Shown here: piece after piece, positions 23,500 to 33,994 of the stretch | How positions within the stretch are numbered: the stretch's first letter is position 1 | Layout: each line of letters opens with the position of its first letter | Assembly (NCBI GenBank): GCA_015698045.1 | Contig: BLAL01000160.1 | Span: 2,356,001 to 2,420,000 of the forward strand | From: Rhizophagus clarus | Taxonomy: Eukaryota > Glomeromycota > Glomeromycetes > Glomerales > Glomeraceae | Length of the DNA: 64,000 nucleotides | Reading direction: 5' to 3' | The notes under the pieces: model-generated | The model's database searches: none | Told to the model about the DNA's origin: nothing | The model's input: the letters and a program-made list of their open reading frames with translations, nothing else | Translations under genes and position numbers: made by a program

Positions 23500-24262
23500 T
23501 AATAATAAAATGCTATTTAATTTTTATATTATTTTTATTTTTTATTTTTTAGTTTTTATTTTACAGGAGGATATCACAAAAACAGTTATACAGTTCATTA
23601 ACAAGTACGAAATACATTGATTATATATATAAAATAAAACTATAAGAAGATTGAATTAGAGAAGAAAAATAAAAAGAAGAAAATTAAAATCTCTAAAAGG
23701 GAAGTATTTGAGAAGCCTATCTTGGAGCGATGTGTCAACCAAGAGTTTGAATGAAGAAAATTACTTGAAACCCAAATCAAATACATTGTTGGGTCAATGT
23801 GTTGTTCAATATACTTATATAGGTATTAGAAGCCAACGATGGTCCAAATAGTTTGAAGATGCAAGGTTATCTATTAATCATTAATGGAAAGTTATGTTCA
23901 TCCTTTGTGATCGCGGTTCTGACCTATATTTAATGTAATAGTTCTTCGTTTTCTTAGTTGTAATATTATGAGTTGATCTTCCCACTCTTTAAGAGCTGTA
24001 ACGTGAGTCTTCCTCAAAATCTAAGAATAATGAAATAAAAATTGTAACATCAAAGATTTACGTAAATTTTCATTCGGAATAAAAGTACGGAATAATCCTG
24101 CTAATTCTAATGGGACTATATGGTGAAAAAACATAAATATACAGGATGTGTTGATTCCAGAACCATATGAGAGTCAAAATATGTTGATAACGTAAATAGA
24201 GGGCTGCGATTGACGAATCTTGGAATATCTTCTAGCATTAGGACTGTGGTATGTTCGGTAAG
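23500..24262. other. Spacer, left part of a block missing from the paralogous interval
   Basis: Homology to 37701-37830 stops near 23500 and resumes near 26950. 23640-23730 is purine-rich. No gene recognised. Confidence 0.4.
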
Positions 24263-24846
24263 TTAATTAATCAATAAAATGCGATGTTGTTCTAAAATAT
24301 CAATGCACATACATTTACGCCCAACGCACATGCCCAAAATGATGACTAGTATCAATAGCAAAATGACAAGGAGGACAAGATATTGGGGTTGTGGGGCATA
24401 GTTTGGGATAATTTCATTGTTAATTTTAACCCATTTTCTAATGTCGCGGTCAATGTGTGGCATTCCATTCCAAGTGATTAATTCAGTTCCGTGTATTTTG
24501 TCAAAAAATGTCCATGAATCGTCTGGTAGTTGATCTATGGTTGTAATTGCGTTAAGATTTCCAGTAAAGTCTTTAGTGATAATTCGTTTTAATCCAGAAA
24601 AATTAAATATTTGATTAATAAATGTAATTTAATACAAAATAAATACATTTATCTATTAAAAAAAAATAAATAATTGTAATATTTTGAACTTATAAAATTG
24701 AATTGTATTCTTAAGGTTGGTAATGAGGGATCAGAAGGACGATTGGCTTTAAGTAGGACATTATTTTTTAATTGAATGATTCGGTTAGGGAATTCTTTCC
24801 ATACTCCTCTAACTGTGTGGTATTGTTAATGAAACTGTTAATCGCA

Positions 24847-24931
24847 GTATTATCGCCGTTTTCAAAGTGGTGTGAGCTATTTATCGTGATTGAATATTCG
24901 AATACCGATGTTCGTCCGGTTTTCATCCATC
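24847..24931 (-). repeat. Second copy of the HHFENGDN-type repeat
   Basis: About 85 bp (ATTATCGCCGTTTTCAAAGTGG onward to TCGTCCGGTTTTCATCC) at roughly 85-90% identity to 14569-14655. Here it lacks the inverted right end that makes the 14.57-kb copy a bounded element. Confidence 0.7.
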
Positions 24932-25299
24932 TTGCCAAATAAGGGGTCTTTTTTATAAAAAGAGGAGTGGAATTTTGATTAGTTTGTAATGGTGTGACGT
25001 GAGTAACCAGATTTGTGATCAACTATACACACTATAACAAGTCCCGTACCAAATTCCTATTTTTCCACAGAAGTAATAAGAGATGAGGAACAAAATATAT
25101 CATTTATTCTATTATTATGTGTAATAGTGGGAGAGAGGTCTTGCATATTATGATGTGACGCAAGATCGTAAAATTTATACTATGTAAAAATTTAATAATT
25201 CTGAAATTATAATCTTACAAACGTTTGTTAGGATTGATATCTAAAGGTGTATTAAAATCCGTTATTAAATGACGGGTTCACACGACCTTTAAAAAAGGT

Positions 25300-25720
25300 T
25301 ATTGTGTTAAGATGGTTGTACATTTGTTTAGTGTGTTATTAAAATTGTGTAACCAGTTTCGGTGATGGATATATCCAATGAAAAAATTAATAATGTTATC
25401 CAATTTCTTTTGTCCAAAAACCTTAACCGGTTAAAACTTAATTCTGGTCGGCATTGAAATTTGGCTAGAATTATCATTTGCGAAACATAATTTCGACCGG
25501 CATTAAGTTTTGACCGGAATTAACGTGTTAGAAAAAAAAAAATTCCGAATTTAGTTAAATTTCGGCCAGCGTTAAAAGTTTGACCAGAATTAACTTATTT
25601 AAATTTAACTAATATTGAAATGATCTGACTGATTAAATTATTAACCGGTTAAAACCGATTTTTAACCGGTTAACAGATTTCTTAACCGGTTAATCGTCTT
25701 AAATAGTTCCAATCTCTAAT
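25300..25720. repeat. TTAACCGGTTAA-rich repeat, probable decayed element
   Basis: The palindrome TTAACCGGTTAA or close variants occurs at about 25423, 25644, 25663 and 25682. Between lie alternating (T/C)TCGRCCRGCRTTAA and GACCRGAATTAAC motifs (25440-25600). The right edge CCAATCTCTA resembles a hAT-type terminus (TAGAGATTGG on the other strand), but no matching left end was found. Confidence 0.5.
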
Positions 25721-26492
25721 TTTTAGGTAATCATTGATGTTGGAAGAGAATGATATGATCATCAAGATTATGTCGTATCGTGGAAGCGGTAGGTGTGATT
25801 GAATGAATGATTAAAATGAGGATCAAATATTAGTAATAATCAGCCAATTTATTTGTTGTTTCTTATTTGTGTCTTCCATCATTTCATAAAATATATACTG
25901 TATAGGAGTTATGATATAGATATATAAAAGTATTATTGAGTGTTACCAAACCTATGACCTGAGGCCAAAAACCGGATGAAGTTAGACTACGTTGTTGGGA
26001 ATTGTTGTTAGACTAATTCATTAATGAATCAGTTGGTGTAGTGTCCGGTAAAGATAGCGTTTCTTCGTTAATGATAATATTGGAGTAATTATTATTAATT
26101 GGGATATAATAGATGGTATATTGTGATCCTGAGGTGCACGTGATTTTTGCGAGAAGATGGAAAGACGTATATGGTTGTGTTAAAAAATATTGAATTTTGT
26201 ATATGATCTTTTGAATGATTTCCTTAATATAATCAAAGGCAGGTTAACTTCTCGAATAATTGATAAATGTGTATGTCTGTGCTTCTAATTTGTGAAATAA
26301 TAGTTTGAGTTCGTGTATATTAGCGTTGAGTGGGATTCATGTGATTTTATAACCGTATTTGGTTCTTTTATTATATTCCGGATGTTCTTGATCGGCCGGT
26401 AATATACGGATATTTTCTTGGGCGATGGATATGAGTAATATGAATATTACTGTCATTGTTATCGTTTTGATTATTTGGTGTGTAAGATTTTT

Positions 26493-26940
26493 TTAATAAT
26501 TTCTTGCAGTTTCAATCGGGACGAATCGTTTAGCAAAAATGTCAATAATCGTCTGAGTCGGTTGATGTCTATCACCTATTTTTAACATCTTTGTTAATCG
26601 AAATTGTAAAATCGGACTTATACATTTCCTTTATAGTGTCGTGTACAAGGATCCAGCGAAATCAAAAGGTTTAGGTACTACTTTGATGAGAATGTTGAAC
26701 GTGTAGAATTCTAGCTTGATAATGTGGTCTAGATTCTCATGATTTTTGAACAAAGTGAAAAGTGTATAGAAGTTTTGTCCTCCATATCAGTAAAGTTATT
26801 GTTAATTGTATCTCCATTAAGATTAGATTGATCTGCGTTAATTGCATTTTCTTTGTTTGAATTATTTTGATCATGTGATATCGCAGATCGTTTCCCTGAG
26901 AGGAGTTGTTCTTGAGCCAAGGGTTCGACAAGCAAAAGTA
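26493..26940 (-). pseudogene. Decayed unrecognised gene, minus strand
   Basis: Three coding-looking pieces in shifting frames: 26935-26729 (contains NSNKENAINADQSNLNG, polar and Asn-rich); about 26760-26635 (contains NHENLDHIIKLEFYTFNILI, then VVPKPFDFAGSLYTTL and a stop); and about 26637-26493 (contains GDRHQPTQTIIDIFAKRF, then a stop). Base composition is above the local background. At least two frame changes or stops separate them. No family recognised. It lies just upstream of the membrane-protein relic on the same strand; the two could be parts of one former gene. Confidence 0.4.
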
Positions 26941-26949
26941 GTTTTCAAA

Positions 26950-28139
26950 TACCTTAATTATATATATTATGTTTATAAAACGATTACTATTTAATGGAAG
27001 AACTAATAAAATTCCTATTCAATAAGTACATATTCATCCAATTTAATTGATGCATGTATTCCAAATTAAATCTCGAAACTTTTCTAAAATTTTTAATTCA
27101 CTAGTAACCTCATAATTTTCCGGTGTGATTAATTTGTTAACATTACTTCCACTTAAAAAACTATTGAGAATTAGTTCATCTTCAAAGTAACCAATCCCCC
27201 ATATTTTCGAAGGCCTTGTTCGTCGTTTCGTCGTCTTGCGTTGCGTCTACATTATAACACTTAATTTATCAATATTTAATCCAGATAGAGTATTAATCAT
27301 CATGTGAAAGTTTCTGCATATCAAAGTTATTTAAAATTAAGCTCTATATAAACATCTCGTTCATCATAGTATTCACTCTTGCTGATCATGAGTTATTGTC
27401 GAACCAATTGTCATTCATTCCATAATATATTTGGTTCAAATTTGGACAAATCGGATAGTATACGAAAAGCCTGTGTAAATCGTACCTTTTATTAACTTAT
27501 TGTTGCTTTCAAAATGTTGACAAATGGAATGTCGATCGTTTCTACACCAAACACAATAAAAATGATGCAGGTATTTTAAACTTATTTTAATTTTTATAAA
27601 TACAGTATATACTGTATCATTTACATACATATATTCACCTGATGTGTGTTTGTAAGTGTTCGGTATAAATTTTCAGAAATTTTCTTGTTCTGAAAATAAT
27701 GAAAATAGCTTTGCAATAAAAAAAAAAAATACGTACATTTTTAGGTTCGTGTGTGATGTTAACGGTGTGTTCGGTGTTGAAGTGATCAACATTTAAGATA
27801 TTTCTGAAAACGGCAATAAATAGATACAAACCACATGTGATAATAATGATTTTCTTTATTTATTTATATTTGTTTAGCTATTCGGAGTTCGGAGATTATG
27901 GAATCAGGAATATATCCTGACACAAAAATAGTTTAATTTTTGATTTAACGCCACAAATAAATAATTAAAATAGGATAATTTTACTTTGAAATTAATTTCA
28001 GGAAGGTATTGTATATTTTTGTTGCTGTAACAATTACAAATATTTAATATAACATGAAAAAAATTATACCTTTTATAGAATAGTTATTATATTTTACTAA
28101 TAGGGAACAGAAAATCGAAAAATGACTCTTAAATTAATA
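26950..28139. repeat. Duplicated upstream block of carboxypeptidase copy 2
   Basis: Matches 37820-38400 and then 40130-40500 upstream of copy 3. Shared pieces: the decayed last-exon stretch (27075-27345), the CAAATCGGATAGT...GTACCTTTTATT block (27445-27500), the CTATTCGGAGTTCGGA block (27881) and the promoter. The copy-3 side carries an extra 1.7 kb at 38403-40100. Confidence 0.75.
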
Positions 28140-28148
28140 TATATAAAG
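28140..28148 (+). promoter_or_regulatory. TATA box of carboxypeptidase copy 2
   Basis: TATATAAAG, 92 bp before the ATG at 28232. The preceding AATGACTCTTAAATTAATA is shared with copy 3 but not with copies 1/4/5, so this subfamily has its own promoter type. Confidence 0.65.
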
Positions 28149-28231
28149 GATAATAATGTTCTGTTCAAGACATTAACGTCCTATAGTTAATATTCTCACA
28201 TATTTGAAATAATTAAATTTTGAAAAAAAGG

Positions 28232-30341
28232 ATGAAACTTATAATTAAATCATCTGGCAAATTATCCTGCCTATTCATCATTTCCGTTATCTTAATGATA
28301 TGTTTCATGTTAACCATTGAAATTGTTGACGCAGCAGTTATTGGTATGATTAGAGAATTACGTGGCAGTCGTGGCACTGTATTTCAGATTTTATTAATGA
28401 TTTTTCTTTAGATCCTACATATAACATTGTATCAAGTAATCTATGTGATCCAAAAGTGAAGCAGGTGAAGAAACGAAAAAAGAATTCATTTGTTTTATAT
28501 GTCATATTAAATATTAACTATTCTTTCGCTCGTTAGTATTCCGGTTATATAAAAGTTGACCAACATACAAACTTATTTTTTTGGTTTTTTGAATCAAGAA
28601 ATAATCCTCAAGCTTCTCCATTAACGTTATGGTTAAATGGGGGTCCAGGATGTTCTTCAATGATAGGATTATTTCAAGAAATAGGTCCTTGTAGACCTTT
28701 AGCAGGAGGGACAGATGTTAGAGTGAATCCTGAAAGTTGGAATCAAGTTTCTAATTTGTTATTTATTGATCAGGTAATAATTTTCTTATAAAATGATATA
28801 TTTATAATAAATATTACGTTAACTCATTCTTTTATTTACAGCCTATTGATACAGGGTTTTCATACGGAAATAAAAACATATCAACAACAGAACAATCTTC
28901 TCAAAGTTTATACATTTTTCTACAAAAATTCTTTGAAAGATTTCCAGAATATTCTAAAATGAATTTTCATATTTTTGGTGAATCTTATGCAGGACATTAT
29001 AGTATGTTTCAACTAACCTTTTCAGATTATTCTCAACTCATCGTAATTTATATATTATTAACGTAAAATTAATTACGCCACTCACATCCTATAGTACCCT
29101 CACTTGCAAGGTTGATTGATGAAAATAATATTCTGATAAATTCGAAAAAATTGAAAGCAATCCCAATTAAATTACAATCTGTTGGAATTGGAAATGGTTG
29201 GATTGATCCTAAAATAATATAGTAAATATTTTTTTTATTTTATTCATATATACTACATAATAAAAGTACATTAACTTTATACTTATTGCGTAGTGATACT
29301 TATCCAGATTTCATAGAATTTAACTCATGTAAGTCGTCAATTGATATTTTCTTATTCAATTGCATTATCCATATTAATGTAAAATAATCTCATTATATTT
29401 ATTAGATAAACCATTGTTAAGTCCAAATGATATTGCAGCAATGAGATCAATGTTGCCCGAATGTGATCGATCAAGTAAGATTTCAAATTCTTAATTTTAT
29501 TCAATACCTTCACGTCTTTTAAATAATCGATTTTATTTCTACCTTTAGTTGATAAATGCTATAAAACACAAAATGCAAATGATTGCTACCAAGCAGGAAA
29601 ATTTTGTGATAAAGTTACTGCTGATATCGTTTATAATAAAACAGGGTTAGTTTATGATGTCAGAAAAATAACTGTTCCTCCAACTGATTACATGCTTTAT
29701 TTGGATAAACCTGAAGTAATGACAGCGATTGGAGCACATAATACTTTAACTAAGTGTCCAAATGATATTGTTTATAACAATTTCATGAAACAGGGTGATT
29801 AGTAAGTAAATTAATTATATTTATTTTTATTCACGTAATTTATATTAGAAAAATATATTTAATGTTATAATTTTTTTAGCGCTCAAAGTTATAAGAATGA
29901 TGTTGAATACCTTCTCTATAAGAGATTTCCTGTACTATTATATTACGGAGATGCAGATTTTATTTGTGACTGGTAAATGAAAAAGTTCTCATCCATATAC
30001 TTACGCTATTGAATCTGTTTTATTGATTATTTTTATTCTATCTTTCTTTTAGGTTCAGCGGAAAAGAATTAGTAAAGTCATTGATATGGGTTCATCAATC
30101 AGATTTTAATAATGCTCCAGTGAAAAAATGGATAGTTAAAAATATACCTGCTGGTGAAATTAAATCTTTCGACAAATTAACATTTATTAGAGTCTATGCG
30201 GCAGGTCATCCAGTTTCTACTGATCAACCCGTAAATTCTTTAGATATGTTTACCAAATGGATTCACAATAAACCGTTAACAACTACAGATCTAGGATCTA
30301 AAAGAAAGAGGAGGATTAATAAGAGGGAAACAAGGAATTAA
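28232..30341 (+). CDS. Serine carboxypeptidase (S10) copy 2, ten exons
   Basis: Secreted peptidase predicted to remove C-terminal residues. Exons: 28232-28343, 28412-28464, 28537-28773, 28842-29001, 29095-29221, 29294-29328, 29406-29474, 29549-29801, 29880-29972 and 30053-30341; 475 residues. Signal peptide about 1-34 ([20 protein letters not shown], then EIVDA). NGGPGCSSM begins at residue 89. Triad: Ser182 in canonical GESYAGHY, Asp375 in GDADFICDW and His432 in [10 protein letters not shown](I/V)DTGFSY-type and GNGWIDP motifs are intact. There is no long pro-region as in yeast carboxypeptidase Y: the mature part starts within about 20 residues of the signal. The C-terminus ([14 protein letters not shown]) is strongly basic. 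The ATG is the first after the TATA box that is in frame with the signal. No disabling change seen. Confidence 0.92.
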
Positions 30342-30689
30342 TATTATATTACATTTATAATTGAATGTTTGTAAACATCAAATTATATTTTCTTTGATTA
30401 ATCATTTTGTGTTATTTATGTTAGTTAGTCATGTTACTTTGATTTCTTTCGGTTGTCAATAAATAGATCTTTAGCCTATTTCATAATCCGATACTCTCCA
30501 ATAAATTAAAAATAAACAAGATCGATATTTTTTGTGAAAATCTTTCAGAAGTACGATGATCCGAATTTTTCCAACAGATGTGCATATAGTCATATTCTTA
30601 AATAGAAGCAATCCATATATGGTAAAGCTCAATATTTCTGTATAATCACAACTTTCTCTTATAACCAAATGACTTTATTCATTATAATT
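30342..30689 (+). other. 3' region of copy 2
   Basis: CAATAAATAGATC near 30458 and TCTCCAATAAATTAAAAA near 30494 are shared with copies 3, 4 and 5 and are likely 3'-end signals. No further gene. Confidence 0.5.
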
Positions 30690-31802
30690 ATTTTGGCTAT
30701 TCGGAGTTCAAAAGTCTGTGTAACTATAAAATCAGGAACACAACCTTTTTTCATTGACATAAAAATATTTTGAATTTTTATTTTTGTTTTGACATCATAA
30801 ACAAATAATTAAAATAGAATAATTTTATTTTTAAAATTAAAAAAAAAAGAAAAAAAAAAAAAAAAAAATTTCCGGAGGATATCAGATATGTGATAAATAA
30901 TTATATTTATTATTACTAAATCGTGTTAACAGGAAACGAGCAAGCAATCGAAAAAGTTTCCTAATTAATAAAAGTTATATAAAGAAAAACATTTTATTCT
31001 ATCCTTATTCTTGTAATTAAAACACACCGGTTAATATTTTCTTATGTATTTGCAATTAATAAATTTTGAAACAGAGAATAAAATTGAATTTTTCTCTTTC
31101 AAAAGTTATTAATTTTTCTTTATAGATATCATTTTATTATAAATAAATTGTTGAACAATTAATTCATTATGTCAAACAGTAAATAAATTCAATATGTAAA
31201 GTTTTTGATTCACAATTAAGATTTAGTAGAAAAACTTCAATGAATTGATGGATTTTTAAGAAAAATAGAACAGTGTATCGCTAATTGCGTCACAAACATT
31301 CACTTCAATATTTTAACGAAGAAATAGTATCACAGAATTTGATAATTTGTTTTTATTAAAATATTTTTAAGTCTATAATTAATAACTTTATAAGCAGATT
31401 ATCTTTTATACAATAATCACCCTATTTTGTTCTGAGGATTATTATATCAATTTTTTAATGTTAAAAAAATATACTTAGATTTTAATTTTAAATGTTCATA
31501 AATGTTTAATGATCGTTCCCTGATATAAGGGATTTCAACATACCTGTCCCCAAAACTAGTTTCACAAAAAGTGTAAATATGAAAACTCTGTAATCCAAAA
31601 TGGAAATTGATTGGCTGATTTTATTAACACAACGCACGTTACCAGTTTGAATACGTCAGATGATTTGATGTACTAAATTTTGTTTACCAAATGGAATTAC
31701 AATGAATCGATTGAATCGTTAACAACTACGAACCTAGGAGCTAAAAGAAAGAGAGGAATAAATAAGATAAAGATAAGGAATTGCAGTCAGAAATTGATAT
31801 AA
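30690..31802 (+). pseudogene. Carboxypeptidase relic: promoter/5' remnant and C-terminal remnant
   Basis: 30695-31100 repeats the upstream block of copies 2/3 (CTATTCGGAGTTC..., ACAAATAATTAAAATA, ATCGAAAAAG, TTATATAAAG) up to a degraded start region (TTTTGAAACAGAGAATAAAA). At 31678-31802 is a C-terminal piece: FTKWNYNES, LTTTNLGAKRKRGINK and IRNCSQKLI before a stop, most like copy 1. Exons 2-9 are absent. It records a lost copy, or a fusion of remnants of two copies, between copies 2 and 3. Confidence 0.75.
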
Positions 31803-31819
31803 CAATTATTATAGAGAAA

Positions 31820-32281
31820 ATAGATATTTATCAAGTTATTTGTATGATAAAAAATAGCTTATGACTTAGAGAATTACGGATTTAGAGTTGTCACTGGAAT
31901 CGTGATAGGTATATTGATGATTAACTTAATTTCATTCGTACAATTTGTGAAAATTGTTTTTTGATTGAATATTTAACAATTCCTGTGTTTCCATTATTAA
32001 GAATCATTTTATTGAATTTGAGAAATTACTTAAAAAAAATGTCAAAAGTTACAATCATTACATTTTAAAAAAACATATTATGAAGAAGGGAAAGAATTCG
32101 ATTTTGGAGAATATTTGTCAACTTCATTAATTAGAGAAGTATCAGAAAATCTAAAAATAATTGGTATTCCATATGATGTTAGATTTTCTTTAAAAACTTT
32201 AGAAACATTCTTTGAAAAATGGAAAGGACGACCTGCAATTACTATTTTAATGGATAATCCTCAATTTTATCGGTGGATATA
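31820..32281 (+). pseudogene. F-box/LRR-like relic, C-terminal part
   Basis: Plus-strand coding remnants: 32085-32275 contains SLIREVSENLKIIGIPYDVR and LETFFEKWKGRPAITIL, which resembles the C-terminal end of the large F-box/LRR-like family of these fungi. 31890-32000 resembles the 3' part of the second relic (33900-33985). Stops lie upstream and the N-terminal half is missing. The family call is from memory of such proteins and is moderate. Confidence 0.5.
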
Positions 32282-32518
32282 GTATTAGATATAAATATTC
32301 GTGTTTTACAAAATCAGAAAAAATTTTTTTTTGTTTTCATAAATCATGATATATAAATGAGTAATTCAATAACGTGACTGAAACATCTAGACATTTAGAG
32401 AAAATTTATCTTGTTTAATTACCAGTTAATAATAAAATCCATTTCCTTTAGTCAAGACATCATTATTTTTGTAATAATTATTTTTAAAATTTACAGAATT
32501 TATATAATTAATTAGGTT

Positions 32519-33010
32519 ATGGTCTATAAGACACAAATATCCATATTCACTTTCTCAGATGATGAAGAGGCGATACGACATAAAGTTCATAATTTCATCT
32601 TTCGTTATTTAACGAGGGAATATATAATCACTTTCAACAAGTTTACAGGTCATGTCGATCACACTTGCAAGGGATTACATGTTATAATACCAAATTTGTT
32701 TCCCAAACAAGAAAAAAAAAGTATATATATAGGGTGTTTCCTCTTTAATTTTTCACACTTTATATTCACGATTTACTAAAAAAAATGAAAATGTTAATAG
32801 CTTTTTACCTGAAAATCTAGATTTTGATCAACACGCCATATACGTCAAATGTGAAGTTAAAAGTATTAGTGATGAATCTTAGACTCAAATAATTAATAAA
32901 TACAGAAGTACAAAATTTAAAGATCATAAAGTATAGACGTCTGGTATATTGCAATTTATCAAGATGGGAATTTTTTTGCCACATTCAATGCGGATAAATT
33001 CATTATTTCA
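32519..33010 (+). pseudogene. Unrecognised coding relic
   Basis: An 86-codon open frame at 32519-32779 (contains FSDDEEAIRHKVHNFIFRYL and HTCKGLHVIIPNLFPKQE), followed in another frame by a stretch with FLPENLDFDQHAIYVKCEVK near 32800-32880 and then stops. Amino-acid usage looks natural, but the family is not recognised. It may be one broken gene, or a two-exon gene with a missed intron. Confidence 0.35.
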
Positions 33011-33239
33011 TACTTACTGCTCATAAATTAAATTATTTTGATGTATAATTAACAATAATTCTTTTTTTAAATTAGGAACTCAAATTACATTGAAGCACAC
33101 AAATAGTAATAAAAATGATGAACCGATCACAAAATTCAAAATAAATGAAGATTTACTATATCTCAAGAATATGAAATAATGTCAATATCAATAACGAAAA
33201 TTTTAAATGATTTATCGGTATATCGAATGTATGCATGGA

Positions 33240-33985
33240 AGACACGAAAGACAGTGTTTTTTTTTGGTCAATGATATGATCGGGCATTTGACTACTTGTC
33301 TTTTTGTAGAAGCATCGATATAAAAATTATAGATAATATAATTTCCGTCGGATCATCAACAGAATACAAACAATTTTTATTACAAGAAGAAATTACAGTT
33401 TCTTGATAAAGAAATGTCCAGAGATTAAGTATTTAAATATATGTGGCACCTATGTCTTCCAGAAATGATCCATCTTGAATCACTTTGTGAATTAACATGT
33501 GATACATCTATTGATTCTAGACATTTTACAGAATATCACATATCTGTCAACAAATACAAAGAATCGTCATTATTAATAATAACTTTAAAGTCAATGATGG
33601 AACTATTAAGTTAATTGAATACCAAAAAATTTAAAATATTTTGAATAGGTAGATTATAATGATAGCTACTACGTGCCATGTGATATGGAATACCCTTATA
33701 AAATTTTTAATTAGAAAAACATGCGAATACTCTAAATTATTTTGAAATAAGTATTTTTGGTGAATATGATTATACATTTTTACTTCTAGATCTTCATAAT
33801 TTCTAAGTAATAAAAATTTATTCTCTTTACTTTTTAATGATGGTGATTTTAATGAAAAATCAGTAATAGTAGCTTATCATAATCTTGAATTCCTTGAAGT
33901 AGAATCAATGGATATTTACCAAGTTACTTGTTTATTCGAACAATTTGCAAAAATTGTTTTTAATTAAATATTTGACAATTCCTGT
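33240..33985 (+). pseudogene. F-box/LRR-like gene relic
   Basis: Plus-strand pieces in several frames resemble the LRR part of Rhizophagus-type F-box proteins: a FDYLSFCRSIDIKIIDNI stretch (33285-33345), CPEIKYLN-like and LESLCELTCDTSIDSRHF (33410-33530), then YYVPCDMEYPYK, NTLNYFEISIFGEYDYTFLL and an EFLEVESMDIYQVTCLFEQF-type tail (33660-33960). Multiple stops and frame changes. No N-terminal F-box found. The end abuts the satellite at 33995. Confidence 0.55.
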
Positions 33986-33994
33986 ATTTCTATT

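Larger units (their letters stand above)
24263..26456 (-). pseudogene. Decayed multi-exon gene: secreted ectodomain plus one membrane segment
   Basis: Minus-strand coding pieces in order. An ATG at 26456 opens the signal peptide MTVIFILLISIAQ and a lumenal stretch containing ILPADQEHPEYNKRTKYGY, with one in-frame TGA, down to about 26245. Further open sequence (TYYIPINNN-type, ending LPDTTPTDSLMN) runs to 26013. A block at 24720-25022 carries PNRIIQLKNNVLLKANRPSD with a frame change near 24790. The last piece (24640-24263) includes DQLPDDSWTFFDKIHG, then YLVLLVILLLILVIILG as a single transmembrane helix and a short Cys-rich tail. I do not recognise the family. The layout suggests a type I membrane protein. 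A TTAACCGG repeat field at 25300-25720 and a dispersed repeat at 24847-24931 interrupt it. Some gaps may be introns, but the TGA and the frame change argue for a pseudogene. Confidence 0.5.

Noticed and set aside
28220-28411. Upstream TTG start and read-through of exon 1 of copy 2
   Set aside because: The ATG at 28232 is in frame 12 bp downstream, and the sequence after 28343 is intron 1, as shown by comparison with copies 3-5.
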